This document shows, in pieces, positions 32,972 through 40,907 of a stretch of DNA of 54,755 nucleotides. The notes beneath the pieces are model-generated. The model was given only the letters and a program-made list of their open reading frames with translations. It was not told where the DNA came from and searched no databases. Source of the DNA: Nitrososphaerota archaeon (lineage in GTDB: Archaea; Thermoproteota; Nitrososphaeria; Nitrososphaerales; Nitrosopumilaceae). The position numbers and the translations under genes are program-made. The DNA lies in contig VHBK01000005.1 of the NCBI GenBank assembly GCA_016872015.1, forward strand, positions 1-54,755, given 5' to 3'. Every line of letters starts with the position of its first letter. Within the stretch, counting starts at the first letter, position 1.

Positions 32972-33317
32972 CGTTTACGTGGATGGTTCTGGGGGCGATA
33001 ATGCCGGCTATGGTTACTTTGTCAAGGAAACAGGTGAATCCTTCTATGAGAAAAAGCCCGGAATCACAAACAACCAGGCTGAATATCTGGGAATAATAGC
33101 TGCCCTGGAAAGACTTGGGGAGCAGGGCAATACCATTACAATTTATTCTGATTCCAAAAATACGGTCTCGCAACTGAACCACGAGTTTGCAATAAACTCC
33201 GAAGCCTTGCGCGAGCTGGCAAGAAAGGCGTGGTCATTAATGGGCAAAATCCCAAATCTCAAAATTGTTTGGATTCCGCGAGCTCAGAACTTGGCCGGCA
33301 AAATGCTTGGCAGCTAG
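32961..33317 (+). CDS. RNase HI-family protein lacking the last catalytic Asp
   Basis: 118 residues. The RNase H fold is clear: SVYVDGSGG (Asp8), TNNQAEYLGIIAALE (Glu41), TIYSDSKNTVSQL (Asp64). The fourth acidic residue, normally in a HxxNxxAD-like end, is missing: the C-terminus reads IPRAQNLAGKMLG, with Gly where Asp is expected. Family members cut RNA in RNA-DNA hybrids; loss of one metal ligand may lower or change activity. The gene overlaps the membrane protein gene by 11 nt. Confidence 0.75.
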   Translation: MELSVYVDGSGGDNAGYGYFVKETGESFYEKKPGITNNQAEYLGIIAALERLGEQGNTITIYSDSKNTVSQLNHEFAINSEALRELARKAWSLMGKIPNLKIVWIPRAQNLAGKMLGS

Positions 33318-33339
33318 GGATCAGAATTTTTCAAGAATA

Positions 33340-33350
33340 ACTTTATTTAC
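33340..33350 (+). promoter_or_regulatory. TATA-like box for the acyl-CoA synthetase gene
   Basis: An ACTTTATTTAC element centred about 27 nt before the ATG at 33372. Spacing fits a leaderless transcript, as for the other carbon-fixation gene abfD in this window. Confidence 0.4.
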
Positions 33351-33371
33351 AAAACAACGCAGACCCAACAC

Positions 33372-35459
33372 ATGACTTCCCTTTTGGAGCCAAAGTCTAT
33401 TGCAATTGTTGGTGCATCCGACAAGGAGGGAAGTGTAGGCCGTACTATAACATCCAATATTATGAAGGGCTACAAGGGCAAGATTTACCCAATTTCTCCA
33501 ACACGTGATGTTGTATTTGACATGAAAGCATACAAGACTGTACTTGATGTAACAGAGCCAATTGATCTTGCTATTGTTGTTACAAAAAATGACATCGTGC
33601 CGGCGGTACTGGAAGAATGTGGCAAGAAAAAAATCAAAGGAGTCATCGTTATCACTGCTGGATTCAAAGAAGTAAATGAAGAGGGCAAAAAGCTAGAAGA
33701 GCAGCTAAAAACCATAGTCAAAAAATACGGCATCCGAATGATTGGCCCAAATTGTCTTGGAGTGATGAACTTGGATCCAAAGACAATGATGAATTCTACT
33801 TTTCTCAAAGTTACACCAAAATCCGGTCAAATTGCACTTATATCGCAAAGCGGCGCAATTTGTGCGGCACTAGTCGAAGACGCAAGTGCGCAAGGAATTG
33901 GATTTTCTGCAGTAATTAGCGTTGGAAACAAGGCTGATCTGAACGAAATTGATCTTCTCAAGATGCTTGCAGAACACGATCAGACCAAGGTAATTGTCAT
34001 GTACCTAGAAGACATGGGAAACGGCCAAGAGTTTCTCAAGGTCTGCAAAACTATTACTAAAAAATACAAAAAGCCAGTAATCATTCTAAAGTCAGGTCGA
34101 AGCCCAGAGGGCGCAAAGGCAGCTATGTCGCATACTGGCGCGCTTATGGGCTCTGATGAAATCTATGATGCTGTACTGAACCAGTCTGGTGCAATTCGTG
34201 TTGATACCATGGAAGAATTATTTGATTATGCAGTTGCATTCTCAAAGCAGCCATTACCAAAGGGCGACTTGGTTATAGTATCAAATGCAGGAGGCCCTGC
34301 AATCATTTCCACTGATGCCTGCTCCAAATATGGAATCAAGATGGCGTCAATTGAGGACATTAGGCCAAAAATCAATGCAGTGATTCCTCCATGGGGAAGC
34401 TCACGAAATCCAGTGGATATAGTAGGCGATGCCGACTATAATCGATTCAGCGGAGTCCTAGACAATGTTTTGGGACACAAAAATGTTGGTTCAGTCATTG
34501 CAATGTGCACTCCTTCTGCCACACTAAACTATGACAAGCTAGCCGAAGTTATAATATCAATGTCTAAAAAATACAAAAAGACAATGCTTGCATCTTTGAT
34601 GGGCCTAGATGAGGGAATTACAAACAGGAAAATCCTAGCAGACGGCGGTGTTCCATACTATCCATATGCAGAGGGCGCAATTAGAGCACTACGAGCAATG
34701 CTTCGATTCTCAAAGTGGGTCAACTCCACAGAAGGAACAATAACTAAATTCCAAGCCAAAAAGGCAGCCGCAAAAAAGGTCTTTGACTCTGTCAAAAAGC
34801 AAAAGAGAACAAACCTCCTAGAAGAGGAAGGCCAAGAGGTACTGCGCGCCTATGGATTCCCGTTACCGCAAAGCATCCTGGCAAAAACATCAGCAGAGGC
34901 AGTAAAGGCAGCCAAAAAAATTGGATTTCCAGTAGTAATGAAGATTGCATCACCGCAAATCATTCACAAGTCAGATGCAGGCGGAGTCAAGGTCGGCCTT
35001 GCAAACGAGCAATCAGTAAAGGATGCATTTGATATTATAATTAAAAACGCCAAAAAATACAACAAGAACGCGCAGATCAAAGGAGTCCTAGTTCAGGAAA
35101 TGGTAAAGGGCGGAAAAGAACTCATCATTGGATCAAAACAAGAGCCGGGATTTGGCCAAGTTATCATGCTTGGAATGGGAGGAATTTACGTCGAGGTTCT
35201 CAAAGATGTTACATTCAGACTGGCACCAGTCACAAACCGCGAAGCAGACGACATGATTGATTCCATTAGAACTAAAAAATTACTAGAAGGAGTCCGCGGA
35301 GAAAAGCCGGCAGACAAGAAAAAACTATCAGAGCTAATACAGAGACTTTCTGCATTACTCACTGACTTTCCAGAAATAAAAGAACTTGACATGAACCCAG
35401 TACTTGTTATGGAGCAAGGAAAGGGGTGCAAAGTTCTTGATGTTCGAATCGGACTATAA
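33372..35459 (+). CDS. ADP-forming acyl-CoA synthetase, probably 4-hydroxybutyrate--CoA ligase
   Basis: 695 residues with fused subunits: a CoA-binding Rossmann domain (SIAIVGASDKEGSVG), succinyl-CoA-ligase-like domains with the phospho-His segment AAMSHTGALMGSDE, then an ATP-grasp domain (IGFPVVMKIASPQIIHKSDAGGVKVG, GGKELIIGSKQEPGFG, ELDMNPVLV). The family makes acyl-CoA with ATP to ADP, which saves energy compared with AMP-forming ligases. In Nitrosopumilus maritimus, enzymes of this type activate 3-hydroxypropionate and 4-hydroxybutyrate. Proximity to abfD favours 4-hydroxybutyrate; that is inference. Confidence 0.85.
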   Translation: MTSLLEPKSIAIVGASDKEGSVGRTITSNIMKGYKGKIYPISPTRDVVFDMKAYKTVLDVTEPIDLAIVVTKNDIVPAVLEECGKKKIKGVIVITAGFKEVNEEGKKLEEQLKTIVKKYGIRMIGPNCLGVMNLDPKTMMNSTFLKVTPKSGQIALISQSGAICAALVEDASAQGIGFSAVISVGNKADLNEIDLLKMLAEHDQTKVIVMYLEDMGNGQEFLKVCKTITKKYKKPVIILKSGRSPEGAKAAMSHTGALMGSDEIYDAVLNQSGAIRVDTMEELFDYAVAFSKQPLPKGDLVIVSNAGGPAIISTDACSKYGIKMASIEDIRPKINAVIPPWGSSRNPVDIVGDADYNRFSGVLDNVLGHKNVGSVIAMCTPSATLNYDKLAEVIISMSKKYKKTMLASLMGLDEGITNRKILADGGVPYYPYAEGAIRALRAMLRFSKWVNSTEGTITKFQAKKAAAKKVFDSVKKQKRTNLLEEEGQEVLRAYGFPLPQSILAKTSAEAVKAAKKIGFPVVMKIASPQIIHKSDAGGVKVGLANEQSVKDAFDIIIKNAKKYNKNAQIKGVLVQEMVKGGKELIIGSKQEPGFGQVIMLGMGGIYVEVLKDVTFRLAPVTNREADDMIDSIRTKKLLEGVRGEKPADKKKLSELIQRLSALLTDFPEIKELDMNPVLVMEQGKGCKVLDVRIGL

Positions 35460-35540
35460 TACAGTCAGAGCAACTGCTGCAGCAACTGCCGCGCAAACAA
35501 GCGAATAGAAACCAATTTTGTGTCTTGGGAGCTTTTCCAT
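35454..35540 (-). CDS. 28-residue membrane microprotein coupled to a zinc-ribbon gene
   Basis: ATG at 35540, TAG at 35454-35456. Sequence starts MEKLPRHKIGFYSLVCAA and continues as an Ala/Val-rich helix (VAAAVALTVL). The basic N-terminus and ~18-residue hydrophobic run make one transmembrane segment. Its ATG overlaps the stop of the upstream zinc-ribbon gene (TGATG), the classical coupling geometry, and it ends inside the last codons of the convergent synthetase gene. Too short for the ORF track. Function unknown. Confidence 0.55.
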   Translation of the reverse strand: MEKLPRHKIGFYSLVCAAVAAAVALTVL

Positions 35541-35719
35541 CAAATCACTATCTCTAGTGCTTCTTTTGCTTTATTGTGTATGTGGTACTGAGGGTCTGAG
35601 ACTAGGTTGCATTTGAGGCACGTAAACTGGGCGAATTCCCTTCCACAGCTCTGGCATCTTTCTGCATAGCCGTATTGGCGTAGCTCAATTCCACATTTTC
35701 TGCATGAATCTATTCGCAT
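35540..35719 (-). CDS. Small zinc-ribbon protein
   Basis: 59 residues from MRIDSCRKCGIEL (ATG at 35719); the longest ORF adds 14 hydrophobic residues and is less likely. Three CxxC pairs (CRKC, CQSC, CLKC) with interleaved aromatic residues make one or two zinc knuckles, followed by an amphipathic tail (NKAKEALEIVI). Probably a nucleic-acid- or protein-binding module. It is translationally coupled to the 28-residue membrane peptide downstream. Confidence 0.65.
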   Translation of the reverse strand: MRIDSCRKCGIELRQYGYAERCQSCGREFAQFTCLKCNLVSDPQYHIHNKAKEALEIVI

Positions 35720-35793
35720 ATCGTACAGCAATATCTGTAAGATATTAGATCGAATCAACAACTTAGCTGATTTGTAATCAAACTAGCTTAGTG

Positions 35794-35904
35794 ATGCCTA
35801 TGACTTGGATCGTCCTAATTATGTCAGTACATGTTTTTGTGTGTGCAACGTATGCTCAAGTGTGCCCAAACAAACCCTATTCCTCAGTTTGGGCACATTC
35901 TTGA
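35794..35904 (+). CDS. 36-residue putative secreted peptide (weak candidate)
   Basis: ATG at 35794 to TGA at 35902-35904. It reads MPMTWIVLIMSVHVFVCATY then AQVCPNKPYSSVWAHS, which looks like a signal peptide followed by a short Cys-containing mature part. Against it: the second half lies entirely in a strong hairpin (35861-35897), so the region may be a regulatory RNA element instead. It precedes a membrane protein gene by 39 nt. Confidence 0.3.
   Translation: MPMTWIVLIMSVHVFVCATYAQVCPNKPYSSVWAHS
35861..35897. repeat. Perfect 11-bp inverted repeat (hairpin)
   Basis: TGTGCCCAAAC-15 nt-GTTTGGGCACA. It is the most GC-rich element in the gap and sits 46 nt before the ATG of the membrane protein gene at 35944. 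It may be an operator, attenuator-like hairpin or terminator. It overlaps the micro-ORF described separately. Confidence 0.55.
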
Positions 35905-35943
35905 CATGCATAAAATACGTGATGTTTTTGTGTTAGATGATAA

Positions 35944-36348
35944 ATGGCAGAAAAAAGCACACTTGCAAAATCACTTGATTTTGTATTGCTTGCGATGGCA
36001 ATAGTATATTTTGTTGGGTTTGTGTCGTTTCATCCGGAATCATTACTCCTAAAGGAAGCACCGTATCACATTCCGCATGAATATGAAATTTATTTTGAAA
36101 TTTTACTATGGGTTTTCTTTGGATTATTGGTGCTGGATCTATACTTGAAATACAAAAAGCTAAATGACTGGAAACTTTTCCTGAAAAAACACTGGCATGA
36201 AATTGCAATGATGACATTGATCCCATTTTTGACTGCATTCAAAATAGTCAAGTTTTTTGTCAAGATGGTAAAGGTGATAAAGGCAGCCAAAAGCGGATTT
36301 AAGATTTTTTACAAGGCAAAAAAGGCATCAAAGCATCTAAAGAAATGA
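35944..36348 (+). CDS. Membrane protein with ion-channel-like helices and basic tail
   Basis: 134 residues. Two clear transmembrane segments (SLDFVLLAMAIVYFVGFVSF and YFEILLWVFFGLLVLDLYLKY) and a third (WHEIAMMTLIPFLTAFKIVKFF), then a strongly basic tail (KMVKVIKAAKSGFKIFYKAKKASKHLKK). The order resembles the S1-S3 part of a voltage-sensor-like domain, but no pore or Arg-repeat helix is present. Function unknown. Confidence 0.6.
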   Translation: MAEKSTLAKSLDFVLLAMAIVYFVGFVSFHPESLLLKEAPYHIPHEYEIYFEILLWVFFGLLVLDLYLKYKKLNDWKLFLKKHWHEIAMMTLIPFLTAFKIVKFFVKMVKVIKAAKSGFKIFYKAKKASKHLKK

Positions 36349-36403
36349 TCTGCTATATTGATCACATTCTTTAAGTGAGCACAAATATTCAGAATCAGAA
36401 GCT

Positions 36404-37084
36404 TTGCAAAAATCTAGACTAGACGTCTCTGACACAAAAAAGAGGTTCATTGCAGAACTCATTGGGACATTTGTGATAGTAGTATGTGCAACTGGTTCTG
36501 TTGTGGCAAATGCCCAATCTGGAGGCAAAATTGGGCTTTGGTATGAGGCGTTTGCGCCATTTGTAGCAGTATCTATTGCGGTGTATGTGTTTGGCAAAAT
36601 CTCTATGGCTCACTTTAATCCTGCAGTGACGCTTGCGTTTGTAATAACAAAACATCTGCCAGTCAGACTAGTGCCAGTATATCTTGGTGCAGAACTCATT
36701 GGGGCTTTTTTGGGCAGTGCATTTGTTTGGGCGGTGATCGGCCCTGACGCAAATCTTGGCTCAAACGCTCCAAATTACAGCTATTCACTAGTGGAAATAA
36801 TTGGAGTTGAGGTCTTGGCCATGGCAATTTTAATCTCGACTATTTTGACTGTAGTGCATACAAAAGGATTGAAGGGATTTAGCGGTTTGGTAATCGGCGG
36901 CGCTATCTTCGTTGATATCTTTTTTTTGTCATTCATTTCTGGAGCATCAATGAATCCCGCACGTGCACTAGCACCTGCGGTTCTTTCCGGATTTTTAAAT
37001 GACTTGTGGATTTACTGGAGTGCTCCACTTGTTGGCTCATCAATAATTGCAATAATATACAAATTCAAATTTGCAAAATCATGA
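36404..37084 (+). CDS. Aquaporin / glycerol facilitator family channel
   Basis: 226 residues, six transmembrane helices, with both half-helix motifs HFNPAVTLAF and SMNPARALAPAV. The N-terminus RFIAELIGTFVIVVCATGS and the FVDIFFLSFISG segment before the second NPA are typical. It conducts water and possibly small neutral solutes such as ammonia or glycerol; selectivity cannot be read with certainty. TTG start. Its stop overlaps the ATG of the broken tag gene (ATGA), suggesting co-translation in the ancestor. Confidence 0.9.
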   Translation: MQKSRLDVSDTKKRFIAELIGTFVIVVCATGSVVANAQSGGKIGLWYEAFAPFVAVSIAVYVFGKISMAHFNPAVTLAFVITKHLPVRLVPVYLGAELIGAFLGSAFVWAVIGPDANLGSNAPNYSYSLVEIIGVEVLAMAILISTILTVVHTKGLKGFSGLVIGGAIFVDIFFLSFISGASMNPARALAPAVLSGFLNDLWIYWSAPLVGSSIIAIIYKFKFAKS

Positions 37085-37627
37085 ATCGCTGTACTTGGGC
37101 ACAGGGCGAAGAAATGATCCAGTATCACGACAAGGAATGGGGCATACCAGTACACAATGACAAAAAAACTCTTTGAAATGCTTATCTTAGAAGGTGCACA
37201 GGCCGGTCTGTCATGGAGTACAATACTAAAGAGAACAAAGACGTACAGGGCGGCATTTGATAATTTTGATCCCAAAAAGGTATCAAAATACACACAAAAA
37301 GACACAACCCGTTTGCTCTCAGACGAGGGAATAATCCGAAACCGACTAAAGATAAAATCCACAATCAATAATGCGCAAAAATTCCTAGAAATCCAAAAAG
37401 AATTTGGCAGCTTTGACAAATATTTGTGGAGTTTTACCAAAGGCAAACCGATCAAAAACAATTTTGCAAAACACACTGACATTCCTACATCCACTGAACT
37501 TTCCGATCAAATTAGCAAGGATCTCAAAGAACGGGGATTTAGCTTTGTTGGTACCACAATAATCTATGCATACTTGCAAGCAGTCGGCGTTGTAGACGAC
37601 CATACAAAAAACTGTTTTAGGCACTAG
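37081..37627 (+). pseudogene. tag: 3-methyladenine DNA glycosylase I gene with a +1 frameshift
   Basis: Starts at ATG 37081, overlapping the aquaporin stop. Frame 1 encodes MNRCTWAQGEEMIQYHDKEW and GIPVHND, then a run of seven A (37162-37168) moves translation to a stop. The next frame continues the same protein: KKLFEMLILEGAQAGLSWSTIL through GFSFVGTTIIYAYLQAVGVV to DDHTKNCFRH. With six A the gene would code 181 residues with all Tag zinc ligands (C4, H16 and the C-terminal His and Cys). The enzyme removes 3-methyladenine from DNA. Cause may be a sequence error, a recent mutation or slippage. Confidence 0.85.
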
Positions 37628-37687
37628 CAAATTTTTATCGCATTTTTAAACCGACACAAAACGAAAACAGTCGCTTGCTGGTCAATA

Positions 37688-37693
37688 TTTATA
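37688..37693 (+). promoter_or_regulatory. TATA box for abfD
   Basis: TTTATA, within CAATATTTATACAAG, is centred 24-25 nt before the ATG at 37715. This puts the transcription start at the start codon, so the message for this key carbon-fixation enzyme is probably leaderless. No Shine-Dalgarno sequence is seen. Confidence 0.55.
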
Positions 37694-37714
37694 CAAGTTC
37701 GTGGGGATATCGAC

Positions 37715-39217
37715 ATGGCAATTAGGACTGGCCAAGATTACATCAATAGTCTTAAGGGCAGAAAACTGACTGTCTATCTTTTTGGAGATAAAGTCCAAGA
37801 TCCAGTCGAGCATCCAATGATTCGACCGTCAATTAACGCAGTTGCAGAAACATACGATCTGGCAGTGCGTGAAGAAGAGCTTGCATACCCAATGTCAAAA
37901 ATAGCGGGAAAGCGAGTAAACCGATTCTTGCATATTGCAGAATCTGCAAATGATTTGGTACTCCAAAACAAGATGCAGAGAAAGCTTGGCCAGCTAACCG
38001 GAACATGTTTTCAGAGATGTGTGGGAATGGATGCACTAAACTCACTTCATTCCACAACATTTGAAATTGATGAGAAATATCATACTAATTATCACAAAAG
38101 GCTCTTAGAATTTATCAAAAAAATGCAGGAAAACAACTACGTAATCGGAGGCGCGATGACTGATGTCAAGGGTGATAGAAGCAAGGCGCCATCAGAACAA
38201 GCAGACCCAGACCTCTTTGTGCATATTACTAAAAGAACACCAGAAGGAGTATACGTAACAGGAGCAAAAGCTCACCAGACAGGCGTTATCAACTCTCACT
38301 GGATGATAATAATGCCAACCATACGCCTAACAGAAAAGGACAAGGACTGGGGAATTGTTGGCGCAATCCCAGTTGATGCACCAGGTATAACATACATCTA
38401 TGGAAGACAGTCCTGTGACACTCGAAGCATGGAGGAAGGTGACATTGATGCAGGCAACTCTCAATTTGCAGGCCAAGAGGCAATGGTCATACTGGACAAC
38501 GTATTCATTCCAAATGATTTGATTTTCATGAACGGCGAAGTAGAGTTTGCCGCAATGCTAGTTGAGCGATTCACTTGTTATCACAGACGAAGCTATGTCT
38601 GCAAGACAGGCCTAGGCGATGTTCTAATCGGAGCAGCAGCTGCAATTTCTGACTATAATGGTATTCCAGACATATCGCACATACGAGAAAAACTAGTAGA
38701 GATGACCCATCTTAACGAATCCATCTTTGCTGCAGGAATATCCTCATCATACCAAGCACAGGAAATGAAGTCCGGTGTATGGCTAAACGACGACATGCTG
38801 GCAAACGTATGCAAGCACAATGTGACACGATTCCCATATGAAATCTCTAGACTGGCACAAGACATTGCGGGAGGAATCGTAGTTACAATGCCTTCTGAAA
38901 AAGACTTTAGAAATCCAGAAACAGGACCACTGCTCAAAAAATACCTGGCCGGAAGAAAGGGAGTAGATGTTGAGAACAGAATGAGAATTTTGCGATTAAT
39001 TGAAAACATGACTCTGGGCAGAAATGCCGTCGGCTATCTGACAGAATCAATGCACGGCGCAGGCTCGCCACAGGCACAGAGAATCCAGATTGCAAGACAA
39101 ATGCAGCTAGGCTACAAGAAAAACTTGGCAAAGAATCTTGCAAACGTAAAGAATGACCAAGAAGAGACCAAAGAAAACTCTGACTATTTCAAGCGAGTCT
39201 TCAAAATTACAAAATAA
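37715..39217 (+). CDS. abfD: 4-hydroxybutyryl-CoA dehydratase
   Basis: 500 residues of the 4HB-CoA dehydratase/HpaB family. Begins IRTGQDYINSLKGRKLTVYLFG. Cluster ligands are visible: TCFQRCVGMD gives C98 and C102, and CYHRRSYVCKTG gives H290 and C296. TGAKAHQTGVINSHW and YIYGRQSCDTRS belong to the FAD/substrate region. It converts 4-hydroxybutyryl-CoA to crotonyl-CoA, a key reaction of the 3-hydroxypropionate/4-hydroxybutyrate cycle. The His-to-Cys ligand spacing is six rather than the seven implied by H292/C299 of the clostridial enzyme. Confidence 0.95.
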   Translation: MAIRTGQDYINSLKGRKLTVYLFGDKVQDPVEHPMIRPSINAVAETYDLAVREEELAYPMSKIAGKRVNRFLHIAESANDLVLQNKMQRKLGQLTGTCFQRCVGMDALNSLHSTTFEIDEKYHTNYHKRLLEFIKKMQENNYVIGGAMTDVKGDRSKAPSEQADPDLFVHITKRTPEGVYVTGAKAHQTGVINSHWMIIMPTIRLTEKDKDWGIVGAIPVDAPGITYIYGRQSCDTRSMEEGDIDAGNSQFAGQEAMVILDNVFIPNDLIFMNGEVEFAAMLVERFTCYHRRSYVCKTGLGDVLIGAAAAISDYNGIPDISHIREKLVEMTHLNESIFAAGISSSYQAQEMKSGVWLNDDMLANVCKHNVTRFPYEISRLAQDIAGGIVVTMPSEKDFRNPETGPLLKKYLAGRKGVDVENRMRILRLIENMTLGRNAVGYLTESMHGAGSPQAQRIQIARQMQLGYKKNLAKNLANVKNDQEETKENSDYFKRVFKITK

Positions 39218-39238
39218 CTCAAAACAAGTTGTATAGCC

Positions 39239-39409
39239 TTGCAAGCGAAACGCTTGTGGCCGGCTTTGTTGTTGCCAGAAGATTGTGGACTGGTCGTAAA
39301 AATATTGGGAGATCTATCTGAAGACATCAAAACTATAATGCACCAGTGCATCAGAGTTGTGCGAAAACACATCTTGGGTTCTACATTTGATGATCTCAGA
39401 AAGACCTAA
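39239..39409 (+). CDS. 56-residue small ORF after abfD (candidate)
   Basis: TTG at 39239 to TAA at 39407-39409, below the track cut-off. The N-terminal part (MQAKRLWPALLLPEDC) is doubtful, but GLVVKILGDLSEDIKTIMHQ and CIRVVRKHILGSTFDDLRKT look like real alpha-helical protein. A second frame reading from the same spot gives SLASETLVAGFVVARRLW before stopping, so a frameshifted longer gene is also possible. Function unknown. Confidence 0.35.
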   Translation: MQAKRLWPALLLPEDCGLVVKILGDLSEDIKTIMHQCIRVVRKHILGSTFDDLRKT

Positions 39410-39422
39410 TTTTATAATAAAA

Positions 39423-40079
39423 TTAATTCTGACCTTTTGCGCCTGTTTTGTCTTTGTCTGATTGTATGTCGTCTGGTTTTACCGAGTCGTTATATGCAAC
39501 ATCATCTTGCTTTGTAAATTCCTCTTTTGGTGGAGCAGGATCTTTTGCAGGGTCTGTCTCAAATTTCGGTTCTTTTTTCTCCTTTGATTTCTGAGAATAT
39601 TGCTTTACTATCATTATACCTACAATTACTGCAATTATGACATAGTTGATTGGCGGGGCCAAAATTCTTGTGACATAGCCAATTTGCGGCACCACATAGA
39701 AGACTTTACCGATGTATTCTTCTTCTGTGATTGGATAGTCGGTTCCTGGAATCGAGATTGGATTTGCGTCTCCCTTCGTGCGTATTGTTTTGGATTCAGG
39801 ACTGTCGTCCAGTATTGTCTCTACCCTATGCACAATTACCCTGTCGTGTCCGTTAGGTCGATTAAAGACAATGATATCGCCTACTTGGATGTTCTCAAAC
39901 GGCTCGTTTCCATTTACTACTAGAACATCATATACCTGCAAGACTGGAATCATACTTCCACTGGACACAACATAGAACGGATTTTGCGTTCCAAAGACTA
40001 CCTGGAGACCAATCCAGATTGCGGCAACTCCTACTGCTACAATTAAGACATCCTTGATGATGCTCTTTGTCTTTGCCAT
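39423..40079 (-). CDS. Signal peptidase I (archaeal/ER type)
   Basis: 218 residues from MAKTKSIIKDV; the longest ORF (to 40178) runs back into the upstream gene. A transmembrane helix (VLIVAVGVAAIWIGLQVVFG) precedes the catalytic VSSGSMIPVL (Ser), followed by VVNGNEPFENIQVGDIIVFNRP and VIVHRVETI with His as the general base, and KGDANP. A second helix (YVIIAVIVGIMIVKQY) and a long charged tail end the protein. It cleaves signal peptides outside the membrane. It begins 2 nt after the zinc-ribbon/PRC gene. Confidence 0.85.
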   Translation of the reverse strand: MAKTKSIIKDVLIVAVGVAAIWIGLQVVFGTQNPFYVVSSGSMIPVLQVYDVLVVNGNEPFENIQVGDIIVFNRPNGHDRVIVHRVETILDDSPESKTIRTKGDANPISIPGTDYPITEEEYIGKVFYVVPQIGYVTRILAPPINYVIIAVIVGIMIVKQYSQKSKEKKEPKFETDPAKDPAPPKEEFTKQDDVAYNDSVKPDDIQSDKDKTGAKGQN

Positions 40080-40080
40080 G

Positions 40081-40806
40081 TTACAGCTTGGTTCCGCAGC
40101 TTTCACAAAACTTGGAGCCAGGCTTGTTCTCAAAGCCGCACTTGCATAGTGCGCTTGATTCTGAAGAGCCGTCGCCAAGCAAAATGATTTCGCCTATTTT
40201 CTTGATTTTGGCCCATTCTATTGTTTGATCAGAGCCATCGTTTTTGGTGATAACTAGAACCACTTGGTGTGAAGAATCGATTCCCACCTGCTTTGCAATT
40301 CCGACTCTTTTTGCATTGGAATCATAGACTGCCATGCCGGTAATTGAGCTAAATGTGGAATCTGCTGATTGGACTGGTGTCATGTTGACTGCTGGCGGAG
40401 GTGTTGGAATTACAACTGGCTGCTCAAAGCTTGCGGCTGGTATGCTTGGTTGTTCTGGTGCTATTGGCTTTGCAAGACCCACTTCGCCAACCTTTTGGAA
40501 TTCTCTGTATTCAGCAATTGTACTGCCGCATGTGGTGCATACGTATTGTCCACGCTCTTTTAGGATTAGGTTTTGCGCAACTTCCTCGTTTGGGTTTTCA
40601 AATTCGATTTTTGGGCCTCCCTCATAGTCTTTTTCACAAGTGTTGCAGAAATATTTTGAAATTAATTGAACGTCCAGTCTTCCTATGGGTGCTAAAAACA
40701 AGTCAGGTCCGCCAAGGTTTCCCTTTCTTTGCTGATCGTCGCTTACCTGCGCCATTACAAATCCGCCTGATCCCCGTAGTTTTTTTAGGCGAAGCTCAGA
40801 ACTCAT
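40081..40806 (-). CDS. Zinc-ribbon, PRC-barrel-like and zinc-ribbon protein
   Basis: 241 residues. An N-terminal CxxC pair set (YFCNTCEKDY and YVCTTCGSTI) is followed by a Pro-rich linker, a PRC-barrel-like segment (ITGMAVYDSNAKRVGIAKQVGI...QVVLVITKNDGSDQTIEWAKIKKIGEIILLG) and a C-terminal ribbon (CKCGFENKPGSKFCESCGTKL). PRC barrels bind RNA or proteins; CdvA of thaumarchaeal cell division also carries one. Function unknown. Transcribed just upstream of signal peptidase. Confidence 0.7.
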   Translation of the reverse strand: MSSELRLKKLRGSGGFVMAQVSDDQQRKGNLGGPDLFLAPIGRLDVQLISKYFCNTCEKDYEGGPKIEFENPNEEVAQNLILKERGQYVCTTCGSTIAEYREFQKVGEVGLAKPIAPEQPSIPAASFEQPVVIPTPPPAVNMTPVQSADSTFSSITGMAVYDSNAKRVGIAKQVGIDSSHQVVLVITKNDGSDQTIEWAKIKKIGEIILLGDGSSESSALCKCGFENKPGSKFCESCGTKL

Positions 40807-40907
40807 AATTCCAAATCAAGGCCAGATCCAATTAAAGTATATGTTGTTTGTTCCAGATTCGACCTCAAGATTTTTAGGTCTCTTAGAATGGAGCAATTTT
40901 GATTAAA

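Noticed and set aside
37157-37627. 156-aa ORF as an independent gene
   Set aside because: It is the C-terminal part of tag after a +1 frameshift; the N-terminal zinc ligands lie in the preceding frame.
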